From the NCBI RefSeq assembly GCF_900112335.1, contig NZ_FOLG01000001.1, positions 1 through 64,000 on the forward strand: a stretch of 64,000 bases of DNA, in the 5' to 3' direction. The notes beneath the pieces are model-generated. The model was not told the origin of the DNA. It saw nothing but the letters and a program-made list of their open reading frames with translations, and did not search any database. This document shows, piece by piece, positions 17,926 to 26,994 of the stretch. Numbering within the stretch: position 1 is the stretch's first letter; each line of letters begins with the position of its first letter. Position numbers and translations under genes: made by a program. The DNA comes from Tropicimonas isoalkanivorans. GTDB taxonomy: Bacteria > Pseudomonadota > Alphaproteobacteria > Rhodobacterales > Rhodobacteraceae.

Positions 17926-18630
<705 letters not shown>

Positions 18631-18809
18631 GTACGCACTCCGGGCAGGCAGGCGGCGGATTGGCCGCCGTCGGTTAGGTCCACCTTCGATGGTAGCGGAA
18701 ATTCCGACGCGACAAATAGCGACATGCGCGGAGGCGTGAACGACGTTGGTCCACGGCGGCTGGATGATGAACCTTGCGTCATGTTCTCTTTATGTTCTAA
18801 ATTCCCCGG

Positions 18810-19901
18810 ATGACTGACAGCGACCCCGCCAACCTTCCGCACGCTCGCCTGAGGGCGCGGGCGGCGCGTTCGAACCGTCCCGGGCGCTACGAGGGCTACG
18901 CGCGCGAATCGGTGGATGACGGGTGGGCGGGTGATGAAGAGCCGCCGCCGCCGCTCCGGACGGAGGTGCGGGAGGAGCGGCCGCGCTCGGTGCTGACGCG
19001 CAACCGGTCCCCGGACGTAGGGTTCGACCGATCGGTGAACCCGTACCGGGGGTGCGAACATGGGTGCATCTATTGCTTCGCCCGCCCGACCCACGCCTAT
19101 CTGGGCCTGTCGCCGGGGCTGGACTTCGAGACGAAGCTGATTGCGAAGCCGGATGCGCCTGAGATCCTCCGCCGCGAGATTTCCAAGCCCAGCTACCGGC
19201 CTGAACCGGTCGCCTTTGGCACCAACACGGACCCGTATATGCCGATCGAGCGGGAGCGGCGGATCACCCGAGGGTGCCTGGAGGTGCTGCAAGAGTTCCG
19301 CCATCCGCTGACCGTGGTGACAAAGGGCACGCTGGTGGAGCGCGACGCGGATATCCTGGGGGAGATGGGGCAGGCGGGGCTGGCGCAGGCGGCCGTGTCG
19401 GTGACCACGCTGGATGCCGGGCTGGCGCGCGCAATGGAGCCGCGCGTCCCGTCCCCGGCGCGCAGGCTGCGGGCCATCGAACGGCTGGCGCGTGCGGGAT
19501 GTCCGGTGCGGGTGTCCGTCTCGCCCATCGTGCCGGGGCTGACGGACCACGAGATCGAGGCGATTCTGCAGGCGGCGCGCGATGCGGGGGCGGCGTATGC
19601 GACGATGATCGTGCTGCGGTTGCCGCTGGAGGTGGCGGACCTGTTCCAGGAGTGGCTGGCCCACGCCCGCCCGGATCGGGCGGCCCGCGTCATGGCGCGG
19701 GTGCGGGAGGTGCAGGGCGGCGCCGATTATGACGCAACCTGGGGTACGCGGATGACCGGGCAGGGAACCTATGCGGAGCTGTTGCAGCAGCGGTTCACCC
19801 TCGCGCTCAAGCGCACCGGCCTGTCGCGGGAGGCGCCGAAGCTCAGGACGGACCTGTTCAGGGTGCCGCCAAAGGCCGGCGATCAGCTCGCGCTGTTCTG
19901 A
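18810..19901 (+). CDS. PA0069 family radical SAM protein
   Basis: 363 aa. The radical SAM cluster motif is C82, C86, C89 (YRGCEHGCIYCFARP), which binds the [4Fe-4S] cluster that cleaves SAM. Downstream FGTNTDPYMPIE, VTKGTLVERD and SPIVPGLTD match the SplB-like PA0069 group. Its substrate is unknown. An ATG start gives a long polar N-terminus before the domain, normal for this family. Its 3' end overlaps a degenerate gene remnant on the other strand. Confidence 0.85.
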   Translation: MTDSDPANLPHARLRARAARSNRPGRYEGYARESVDDGWAGDEEPPPPLRTEVREERPRSVLTRNRSPDVGFDRSVNPYRGCEHGCIYCFARPTHAYLGLSPGLDFETKLIAKPDAPEILRREISKPSYRPEPVAFGTNTDPYMPIERERRITRGCLEVLQEFRHPLTVVTKGTLVERDADILGEMGQAGLAQAAVSVTTLDAGLARAMEPRVPSPARRLRAIERLARAGCPVRVSVSPIVPGLTDHEIEAILQAARDAGAAYATMIVLRLPLEVADLFQEWLAHARPDRAARVMARVREVQGGADYDATWGTRMTGQGTYAELLQQRFTLALKRTGLSREAPKLRTDLFRVPPKAGDQLALF

Positions 19902-20194
19902 TACTGGGGCCCGGCCGCATGACCCGCCAAGCCCGCGCCGTGGGATAACAGGACAAGCGGGAATATCCCGTCGCGTATCGGTGCGCGCAGTCTGGCCGGC
20001 GTCCCTTCGAAGAAAATGGTCTCGCCCAGGGTAACGGTGTCGTCGCCCGTTGAGGCCGGGTACCAGATCGTCACCTCCAGATCGGTGTTCCGTTCTTCGG
20101 AGGCGACCGAAATGACCCTAACCCCCGCAGTGTCGCTCGCAGCGAGTGTTTGAGCGCAGGACGCGATGAGACTCACGGCGGCCACGCTGGCCAA
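19883..20194 (-). pseudogene. Truncated dienelactone-hydrolase-like alpha/beta hydrolase
   Basis: About 103 codons. The sequence after a possible signal peptide (ASVAAVSLIASC) matches the N-terminal part of COG4188-type hydrolases: VTIWYPAS, ETIFFEGTPARL, and FPLVLLSHGAG, the strand before the nucleophile elbow. The remaining two thirds, including the Ser-Asp-His residues, are missing: the frame ends inside the 3' end of the radical SAM gene. There is no clear ATG or RBS (only TTG/CTG codons). I read it as a 5' gene remnant left by a deletion. Confidence 0.65.
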
Positions 20195-20450
20195 TCTCGT
20201 CAGTTAGGAGGCACCGGTTCATTGAACGTACACACGGGTGGGACACGCAACCATTGTCGCCGAGACCGCACATCGGCGTCTCGCACTGCAGGATTCTGAG
20301 CGCCTCGCCTCCAGGGTCCGGTTTGGGGATGATGACGGGCGGTCGATACTGTCTGGCGCGGAGGTTGTCGGCGGTTGGCCAAGAGCAGCCCCTGCTGGGG
20401 CGACCCGTTGCGCGTGCCGCCCGGAGTGGACCAGCAGCCTCGGCGCCGGA

Positions 20451-21464
20451 TCAACCGCGCCGGCGCCTGCGGGGGCGTTGCGTGCTCGGATCTGCCGGGC
20501 CGGTGCCGTCGCTGGACGAGGAGAAGCCGCCGAGCGTTCCCGTGATCTGTTCCAGCGTCGGGCGCGGCCCCCGTGGCGTGGTTTCCAGCGCGGCGCGCAT
20601 GGCGCGGAGGTGGTCGGCAGTGGTGCCGCAGCAGCCGCCGATGATCGTGGCGCCCGCATCGCGCGCGAGTACGGCATAGTGCGCCATAAGCTCCGGCGTG
20701 CCGTCGTAGTGGATGTGGCCGTCGACGTATTTCGGGATGCCTGCGTTGCCCTTCGCCACCACCGGAATCTCCGGCCCCATGGCGGAGAAGCCGAGTACGG
20801 TGCGCAGCAAGTCGGACGCGCCCACGCCGCAGTTGGCGCCGAAGGCGAGCGGCGCGTGGTCCAGCTTGCCCACGAGCGTCACCATGTCGGCGGAGGTCAC
20901 GCCCATCATGGTACGTCCCGCTGTATCGAAGCTCATCGTGCCGACCCATGGCATCCCGGCAAGCGCGGCTGCCTCGGCGGCGGCGCGATATTCCTCGGGG
21001 GCGGAGATGGTTTCGACCCAGAGTACGTCCGCGCCTCCCGCCTTCAGGCCCTCGGCCTGTTCGTGGAACATCTCCACGGCGGTCTCGTGGGTCAGCGGAC
21101 CCATCGGCGCCATGATCTCTCCCGTCGGCCCCATGGAGCCGGCGACGACCACGGGCCGGCCGGCAGCGTCGGCCACCTCGCGGCCAAGCTCGGCGGCGCG
21201 CTGGTTGAGGTCTCCCACGCGGCCCTGGGCCTCGTGCAGCTTGAGCCGGGCGGCGGTGCCGCCGAAGGAGTTTGTGAGGAAGATGTCGCTGCCCGCGTCC
21301 ACCGCGCCGCGATAGAGGGCACGGATACGGTCCGGGTGGTCGGCGTTCCAAAGCTCCGGTGCGTCGCCGGATTGCAACCCCATGTTGAAGAGGGTGGTGC
21401 CGGTGGCGCCGTCGGCCATCAGCCAGTCGCGGTCGGCAAGCAGGCGGGAAAGAGCGTCGGTCAT
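20451..21464 (-). CDS. bmt: Homocysteine S-methyltransferase (betaine-homocysteine/split MetH type)
   Basis: 337 aa. TIM-barrel Hcy-binding domain with the zinc ligands C212 (GANCGVG) and C278-C279 (IGGCCGTT), N-terminal LMADGATGTTL and TNSFGGTAARL. It transfers methyl to homocysteine to give methionine. In Rhodobacteraceae this protein is annotated as betaine-homocysteine methyltransferase but can act as the homocysteine module of a three-part, B12-dependent methionine synthase; the corrinoid protein 2 kb away supports that. The C-terminus has a basic PRRRRRG tail. The ~256 bp between its stop and the hydrolase remnant hold no recognisable gene. Confidence 0.85.
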   Translation of the reverse strand: MTDALSRLLADRDWLMADGATGTTLFNMGLQSGDAPELWNADHPDRIRALYRGAVDAGSDIFLTNSFGGTAARLKLHEAQGRVGDLNQRAAELGREVADAAGRPVVVAGSMGPTGEIMAPMGPLTHETAVEMFHEQAEGLKAGGADVLWVETISAPEEYRAAAEAAALAGMPWVGTMSFDTAGRTMMGVTSADMVTLVGKLDHAPLAFGANCGVGASDLLRTVLGFSAMGPEIPVVAKGNAGIPKYVDGHIHYDGTPELMAHYAVLARDAGATIIGGCCGTTADHLRAMRAALETTPRGPRPTLEQITGTLGGFSSSSDGTGPADPSTQRPRRRRRG

Positions 21465-21487
21465 TGCAAAAGGTCCGTTCCGAATCC

Positions 21488-21515
21488 TGGCGCGCTCATG
21501 TCATGATCGGCGCCA
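21488..21515 (-). promoter_or_regulatory. Hairpin in the leader of the homocysteine methyltransferase gene
   Basis: In the transcript, TGGCGC and GCGCCA form a perfect 6-bp stem with a 16-nt loop containing CATGACATG, ending 23 nt before the start codon. The topology is like a small SAM-binding pseudoknot, but the sequence does not match the SAM-II or SAM/SAH consensus I know. It could control translation; unproven. Confidence 0.3.
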
Positions 21516-21604
21516 CGAGGCAAACGGATTGCCTGCCGCGGTGCAGCGCAATCGGGCGGCGGGCAGGGGTCCCGCTCGCCGCCAAAGCCGTCTCGCCGGT
21601 TCGG

Positions 21605-21934
21605 TCAGAGCATCGTGCGGATTTTTCCCTCGCGGGCGCGGGTGCGCGCTTCCGCCAGGAACTCGTCCATCCGTTCGCGGATACGTTCCTCGGGGCGCAG
21701 GTCGCCCAGGTCGGCTTTCAGCTTTGCCAAGACAGCCGGCTCGCCGCCGTCCTCGAGGTCCACGCGGATGATGTCCTTGGCATAGCGCACGGCCTCCTCG
21801 GCGCTCATTCCCAGGATTGCCGCGGCCCAGAAGCCGATCTGCTTGTTGCGGGAGGACTGGGCCATGAACTCCAGTTCCGCCTCGTGCACGAATTTCGCCT
21901 CGTAGGCGGCTTCGCGATCGTCAAACGTGGTCAT
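21605..21934 (-). CDS. DUF1476 protein, F1-ATPase zeta-type inhibitor
   Basis: 109 aa. Zeta subunits block ATP hydrolysis by the alphaproteobacterial F1FO-ATPase. The family pattern is clear: TTFDDREAAYEAKFVHE at the N-terminus, NKQIGFWAAAILGM, and the C-terminal helices. Predicted mostly alpha-helical and soluble. The start at 21934 has GGAAGG just upstream. It lies before purC as in many Rhodobacterales, though transcribed the other way. Confidence 0.9.
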   Translation of the reverse strand: MTTFDDREAAYEAKFVHEAELEFMAQSSRNKQIGFWAAAILGMSAEEAVRYAKDIIRVDLEDGGEPAVLAKLKADLGDLRPEERIRERMDEFLAEARTRAREGKIRTML

Positions 21935-22016
21935 CCTTCCGGTCTCCCCTCCGCAATACCGTTTCGATTCCAAATGTATGGGAGCGCTCGGGCCTTGCCT
22001 AGTGCGACCCGCGGCC

Positions 22017-23114
22017 CTAACCCTCCCGACCGAACAATTCCGCCAGCCGGGCCGCGGCGGCGTGCTTCTGCGCTGGTGTGCGGCGGCCCCGGTCGATCAT
22101 CTGGCGGGCGTCCGCGAGGGCGCTGTCGATATCGCCGGAGACGAGGCGCGCCGTGAGGCTGTCGAGCCAGGCGACCTGGATCTCCGGGGGCAGGGCCGAT
22201 TCCGCGGCCTCCACCAGGATACGGGTCACTTCGTCCTCCCATGAGCGCTCGGGGTCGTCGGGCTCTGCGGAGGCGCTGACCGGTTCGGCCGGGACTGGCT
22301 CCGGGGCTGCCTGCGGGGCGGGCGCTGGCGGGGTGACGGGCTCGGGTTTCGGTGTCCGGGCCTCGATCACGGAGCGGGCGGAGGACAGCGGGGCTCCGCC
22401 GGGCGCGTCCGACAATTCCAGGACGGTGAGCGTGTCCGGCATCTCCATGAAGAGGCTTTCCGGGTCGACGCCGAGCGATTCCAGAATCACCGACTGGCGC
22501 GCCGGGGTCATGATTTCCGAGGCGGTCACGCCGGGGGGCGGGAGGCTGTCCGTCTCGACCGGGTGGGGCATGCCGGAGTCGATGCCGTGCCAGTCCGCCT
22601 CCGGCGCGGTTCCGCTGGGGCTGAAGGAGATGGCGCGCCGGGTCATCCGGCCATCCTGGTAGATGTGAAAGGCAAAGTGGGCGCCGGGGTGCCGCCCGCC
22701 GGAGTAGCGGAAGTAGAACATCTCGTCGCCCCGCAACTGCGCGCTGAGAGCCTCGCAGAAATGGGACGTCTCGTCGTCGCCCTCGCGAAACTCGATCAGC
22801 GTCAGGCCGGCGACGCCGATCGGCGAAGACAGGCGCACCGGGCTGACGGGGCCGCTGAAGCCCATGTCCGTCGCGACGGGACGGGTGAGCGGGCCGGCGC
22901 CGAGCGTGCCCGGCGGCTGAATGGACAGCGTCGACCGGGTGGTGCCGGGTGCGGCCCCGCCGCCGGAAAAGCGCCGCAGGAGTCGGGAGAGGACGCCGCC
23001 GCCCTCCGGGTTGGCGCGGGAGGGGGCGGCCTGCGCTCGGGCCAGTGCCTCCGCTATCTCGGCCGGAGATCGCACCGAAAGCGCGAAGTCGATGAGCGCG
23101 AAATCCTCGGTCAT
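22017..23114 (-). CDS. Hypothetical protein with proline/alanine-rich linker
   Basis: 365 aa, not recognised. The N-terminal 20 residues (EDFALIDFALSVRSPAEIAEAL) look structured, then a Gly/Pro linker. A central folded part (about 100-190) has LIEFREGDDETSHFCEAL and MFYFRYSGGRHPGAHFAFHIYQDG. A Pro/Ala-rich linker (about 260-300) precedes a C-terminal helical segment ending in a leucine-rich ARLAELFG. No signal peptide or TM. A strong RBS GAGGAGG supports the start. It lies between the zeta inhibitor and purC on the opposite strand from purC. Function unknown. Confidence 0.75.
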   Translation of the reverse strand: MTEDFALIDFALSVRSPAEIAEALARAQAAPSRANPEGGGVLSRLLRRFSGGGAAPGTTRSTLSIQPPGTLGAGPLTRPVATDMGFSGPVSPVRLSSPIGVAGLTLIEFREGDDETSHFCEALSAQLRGDEMFYFRYSGGRHPGAHFAFHIYQDGRMTRRAISFSPSGTAPEADWHGIDSGMPHPVETDSLPPPGVTASEIMTPARQSVILESLGVDPESLFMEMPDTLTVLELSDAPGGAPLSSARSVIEARTPKPEPVTPPAPAPQAAPEPVPAEPVSASAEPDDPERSWEDEVTRILVEAAESALPPEIQVAWLDSLTARLVSGDIDSALADARQMIDRGRRTPAQKHAAAARLAELFGREG

Positions 23115-23236
23115 GTCGAAATGCCTCCTCGCTGCACGTCCAACGCCCCCGGGACGCCGCAGCGCGGCTACAGTCTGTCAGGGGCCTCGGGCTGTCAACT
23201 CGGTGGCGGCACAGGTGTTCACATTCCGGCCAATGC

Positions 23237-23265
23237 TTGCGACGCCGCGTGGCTTGGCTTATAGG
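23237..23265 (+). promoter_or_regulatory. Putative sigma70-type promoter of purC operon
   Basis: TTGCGA (23237-23242) and TATAGG (23260-23265) with a 17-nt spacer, about 50 nt upstream of purC. The match to consensus is partial. No PurR-like operator is evident. Confidence 0.4.
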
Positions 23266-23317
23266 GCAGCACTAAACCGGCTCCTGGACGTACCAGAGGG
23301 GCCGAGGAAAGGATTCC

Positions 23318-24079
23318 ATGGCACGTCGCAAGAAAATTTACGAAGGCAAGGCCAAGATTCTCTACGAAGGACCCGAACCGGGCACGCTCGTGCAGTACTT
23401 CAAGGACGACGCCACCGCCTTCAACGCCGAAAAGAAGGACGTGATCGAGGGCAAGGGGGTGCTGAACAACCGCCTGTCCGAGTTCTTCATGACGGGGCTG
23501 AACAACCTCGGGGTGCCGACGCACTTCATCAAGCGCCTCAACATGCGCGAGCAACTCATTCGCGCCGTTGAGATTATTCCGCTCGAAGTGGTGGTTCGAA
23601 ACATCGCCGCCGGGTCGATCTCCAAGCGCCTGGGGATCGAGGAGGGCACGCCGTTGCCCCGGCCCATCGTCGAGTTCTACTACAAGGACGACGCCCTGGG
23701 CGACCCGATGGTCACCGAGGAACACATCATCGCCTTCGGCTGGGCCTCCCAGCAGGACCTCGATGACATCGTGGCGCTGGCGCTGCGGGTCAACGATTTC
23801 GTGTCCGGCATCATGATGGGCGTTGGAATCAAGCTGGTGGACTTCAAGATCGAGATCGGCCGGATCTGGGAAGGCGATTACATGCGGCTGGTTGTGGCCG
23901 ACGAGATCAGCCCGGATTCCTGCCGCCTGTGGGACGCCCACACCGGGCAGAAGCTCGACAAGGACGTGTTCCGCCGCGACCTGGGCAACTTGGCCGACGC
24001 CTATACCGAGGTGGCCCGCCGGCTGGGCGTGTTGCCGCAGAACGGAGTACCGCGGGGCAAGCCCACGCTCATCAATTGA
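23318..24079 (+). CDS. purC: SAICAR synthase (phosphoribosylaminoimidazole-succinocarboxamide synthase)
   Basis: 253 aa. ATP-dependent ligation of aspartate to CAIR in purine synthesis. Family hallmarks are [11 protein letters not shown] at the N-terminus, [34 protein letters not shown] and the metal/substrate segment [12 protein letters not shown]. Length is standard. Preceded by GAGGAAAGG as RBS. First gene of purC-purS-purQ. Confidence 0.97.
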   Translation: MARRKKIYEGKAKILYEGPEPGTLVQYFKDDATAFNAEKKDVIEGKGVLNNRLSEFFMTGLNNLGVPTHFIKRLNMREQLIRAVEIIPLEVVVRNIAAGSISKRLGIEEGTPLPRPIVEFYYKDDALGDPMVTEEHIIAFGWASQQDLDDIVALALRVNDFVSGIMMGVGIKLVDFKIEIGRIWEGDYMRLVVADEISPDSCRLWDAHTGQKLDKDVFRRDLGNLADAYTEVARRLGVLPQNGVPRGKPTLIN

Positions 24080-24147
24080 AAGCCCGTCCTCCTTTCGGGA
24101 GGCGCAGGCTTGAGCCTAAACGACACGCGACACAAGGACGAGCAGAC

Positions 24148-24387
24148 ATGAAGGCGACCGTGACCGTCATGCTGAAGACCGGGGTTCTGGACCCCCAGGG
24201 CGAGGCAGTGAAATCCGCGCTCGGAGCGCTTGGTTTCGCCGGTGTGGACGCCGTGCGCCAGGGCAAAGTGATCGAGCTGGACCTCGAGGAGACGGACGCC
24301 GCCGCCGCCGAGGCCGCGGTGACGGAGATGTGCGACAAGCTGCTCGCCAACACGGTCATCGAAAGCTACCGGATCGAGATCGCCTGA
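24148..24387 (+). CDS. purS: FGAM synthase subunit PurS
   Basis: 79 aa. Small dimeric subunit that links PurL and PurQ in the three-part FGAM synthase. [17 protein letters not shown] at the N-terminus and the terminal [12 protein letters not shown] are typical. Its stop TGA overlaps the ATG of purQ (TGATG), so the two are translationally coupled. The purL gene is not in the window. Confidence 0.95.
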   Translation: MKATVTVMLKTGVLDPQGEAVKSALGALGFAGVDAVRQGKVIELDLEETDAAAAEAAVTEMCDKLLANTVIESYRIEIA

Positions 24388-25055
24388 TGCGCGCCGCCGT
24401 CGTTACCTTCCCCGGTTCGAACTGCGACCGCGACCTTGCCGTGGCTTTCGAGGCGGCGGGCTTCGAGGTTGCGCGCGTCTGGCACAAGGACACCACGCTG
24501 CCCGACGGGCTCGACGTGATCGGCCTGCCCGGGGGCTTTTCCTTTGGCGACTACCTGCGGTGCGGGGCGATCGCCGCCAACGCGCCGATCTGCCGTGAGG
24601 TTAAGGCCTTCGCCGAGCGCGGGGGGCATGTGCTGGGCATCTGCAACGGCTTCCAGATCCTGCTGGAGACCGGCCTGCTGCCGGGGGCGCTGATGCGCAA
24701 TGCGAGCCTGCATTTCGTGTGCAAGCCGGTGCCCCTGCGGGTGGAGACGGCCAGTTCGCCGTTTACCGCAGGCTACGGCGCCGGCACGGAGATCACCATT
24801 CCGGTTGCCCACCACGACGGCAACTACCAGGCGGATTCCGAGACGCTCGCGCGGCTGGCGGGCGAAGGGCAGGTGGCGTTCCGTTACCTCGACAATCCCA
24901 ATGGCTCCGCGGGGGACATCGCCGGGGTGCTGTCCGAGAACCGCCGGGTGCTTGGCATGATGCCCCACCCGGAGCGCGCCATCGACCCGCTGCACGGCGG
25001 TATCGACGGCCGGCCGCTGTTCACCGGGCTGACCGAGGCGTTGGTCTCGGCCTGA
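24387..25055 (+). CDS. purQ: FGAM synthase glutaminase subunit PurQ
   Basis: 222 aa. Class I glutamine amidotransferase that feeds ammonia to PurL. Catalytic nucleophile C86 in GICNGFQIL, and the His-Glu pair in [11 protein letters not shown]-terminal [11 protein letters not shown] and [14 protein letters not shown] are family markers. The start is the ATG overlapping the purS stop; the earlier in-frame codons belong to purS sequence. Confidence 0.96.
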   Translation: MRAAVVTFPGSNCDRDLAVAFEAAGFEVARVWHKDTTLPDGLDVIGLPGGFSFGDYLRCGAIAANAPICREVKAFAERGGHVLGICNGFQILLETGLLPGALMRNASLHFVCKPVPLRVETASSPFTAGYGAGTEITIPVAHHDGNYQADSETLARLAGEGQVAFRYLDNPNGSAGDIAGVLSENRRVLGMMPHPERAIDPLHGGIDGRPLFTGLTEALVSA

Positions 25056-25186
25056 CGACTGCCGCGGCCCGAGCAGGCGCATGAGCGCAGCTCGGGGGCC
25101 GGCTGTCACGCGGCCCCGCGGATATCCGCGCATGTGCCCCAAAGGTGGCGCTTGGGTTCCAAGGCATATTCGCTTAAGATTCAGGC

Positions 25187-26953
25187 ATGTCCGACACTGC
25201 TCTCACCCCGGTGACCCCGCCCGATCCGCCGCGATGGCGGCTGCGGGTCGTGGCGCTGGTGATTGTGGTGCTGGCGGCGGTGACGCTTTATGTGACCAAC
25301 CTGTGGCTGACGGACCGATTCACGGAAACGACGCGGAACCGTGCGGAGCTGCGCCTTGCGCTTTATTCCGGGAACGTTATCAGCGAGTTGCAGCGCAATT
25401 CTGTTGTACCGCTTTTACTTGCGCAGGACCCGGCGCTGATTGGTGCGCTCAATTCGGGCGACTTCTCCCAGAGTTCGCAGCGGCTGATTTCTTTCCGCGA
25501 CGAGATCGGCGCGGCCTCTCTGCTCATGCTGGACCGGGACGGGCGGGCCGTCGCCGCGACGGACCGCAACCTGATCGGCAGCCAGCACCGGCAACAGCCC
25601 TTTTTCGTCGACGCGCTGCGTGCCAACGACACGGTCTTTTCCGTCGTGGAGACGGAAAGCGGGGCCAAGGTCTTCACGTATTCGCGAAAGATCACGTCGG
25701 ATCGCGAGGTGATCGGGGTGATCGTGGTCGAGGTGGACCTGCAGAAATTCCAGAGCAGCTGGGCCGGCATTGCCGACGCGGTGCTTGTGACCGACAGCGA
25801 GGGCACGATCATCCTGGCAACAGAGCCACGGTGGCGGGGCAAGACGATCAGCGGCGCCTTGGAACAGACCTCGCCGCCCTCCGCCATCGCGCGCGCGCTC
25901 CATGCCACGACGGACTGGTCGCTGACGATGCCGGACGCCTACATCCTCGGCGAGGCGGTCATGCGCTCCGAGGGGCGGATCCCGTTCCAGGGGTGGCGGA
26001 TCAGCAGTTTCACCACCTACAGTTCGGTGCGGGAGCGGGTGAACGGGGTTCTGGCGCTGGAGATCATGGGCTTCGCGCTGTTGCTGGCGGCGGCGTTCTA
26101 TTTCATGAGCCGCAAGGCGGTGACACGGTCGCGGCTGTTCCAGCGGGAATCGGCGGACCTTCGGCGCCTGAACCAGCGGCTGCAGCGGGAGATCGAGGAA
26201 CGGGAGCGGGCCGAGAAGAACCTGGAGGTGGCCGAGCAGACGCTGGCGCAAAGCTCCAAGCTTGCCGCTCTGGGTGAGATGTCGGCGGCGGTGAGCCACG
26301 AGTTGAACCAGCCGTTGGCCGCGATGAAGACGTACCTGGCCGGCGCGCGACTGCTGTTGCAGCGCAAGCGGCCGGAGGAGGCGTTGAGCTCGTTTCAGCG
26401 GATCGACGACCTGATCGGCCGCATGGGCGCGATCACGCGGCAGCTCAAGTCCTATGCCCGGAAGGGCGAGGAGGCGTTCGAGCCGGTCGATGTGCGGGAG
26501 GCCGTCTCCTCCGCGCTGGCGATGATGGAGCCGCAGCTCAAGAGCCGGCACGTCGCCATCGTGCGGACGCTGCCCTCCGAGCCCGTGATCGTCCGGGTCG
26601 ACCGGCTCAGGCTGGAGCAGGTGCTCATCAACCTGTTCCGCAATGCGCTTGACGCCACGAAACAGACGCCGGACCCGACGATCGAACTGTCGCTCTGGGC
26701 CGGGGAGACGGCGACGCTGAGCGTGCGCGACAACGGGCACGGGATCGAAGACCTCGAGTCGCTGTTCGAGCCGTTCTACACGACCAAACAAGCTGGTGAT
26801 GGCGTCGGTCTTGGCCTTGCCATTTCGTCGGGGATCGTTAACGACTTCGGCGGCCGTCTGACAGCACGCAACTCGCCGGACGGCGGAGCGGTGTTCGAAG
26901 TGCGGCTGCCGATTGCGCCGCGCGACGTGGGCACTGTAAAGGCCGCCGAGTAG
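25187..26953 (+). CDS. dctB: DctB-type sensor histidine kinase
   Basis: 588 aa. TM1 is about residues 21-40; a large periplasmic double-PAS-like sensor domain (45-285) contains LLMLDRDGRAVAATDR and YILGEAV; TM2 is about 288-307, followed by a coiled coil (315-355). The phospho-acceptor is H371 in SAAVSHELNQPL, a form typical of DctB. ATPase motifs include LINLFRNALDAT, DNGHGIE and DGVGLGLAI. Known DctB proteins sense C4-dicarboxylates and phosphorylate DctD; the adjoining downstream gene is DctD-like. The ligand is inferred, and no dctPQM transporter genes are present. Confidence 0.85.
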   Translation: MSDTALTPVTPPDPPRWRLRVVALVIVVLAAVTLYVTNLWLTDRFTETTRNRAELRLALYSGNVISELQRNSVVPLLLAQDPALIGALNSGDFSQSSQRLISFRDEIGAASLLMLDRDGRAVAATDRNLIGSQHRQQPFFVDALRANDTVFSVVETESGAKVFTYSRKITSDREVIGVIVVEVDLQKFQSSWAGIADAVLVTDSEGTIILATEPRWRGKTISGALEQTSPPSAIARALHATTDWSLTMPDAYILGEAVMRSEGRIPFQGWRISSFTTYSSVRERVNGVLALEIMGFALLLAAAFYFMSRKAVTRSRLFQRESADLRRLNQRLQREIEERERAEKNLEVAEQTLAQSSKLAALGEMSAAVSHELNQPLAAMKTYLAGARLLLQRKRPEEALSSFQRIDDLIGRMGAITRQLKSYARKGEEAFEPVDVREAVSSALAMMEPQLKSRHVAIVRTLPSEPVIVRVDRLRLEQVLINLFRNALDATKQTPDPTIELSLWAGETATLSVRDNGHGIEDLESLFEPFYTTKQAGDGVGLGLAISSGIVNDFGGRLTARNSPDGGAVFEVRLPIAPRDVGTVKAAE

Positions 26954-26994
26954 ATTTTGAGTACGACTTGGATCGCCCAAGGAGGGGTGTGACG

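Noticed and set aside
20195-20450. Open frames downstream of the homocysteine methyltransferase gene
   Set aside because: They read through in more than one frame with no recognisable product; treated as intergenic.
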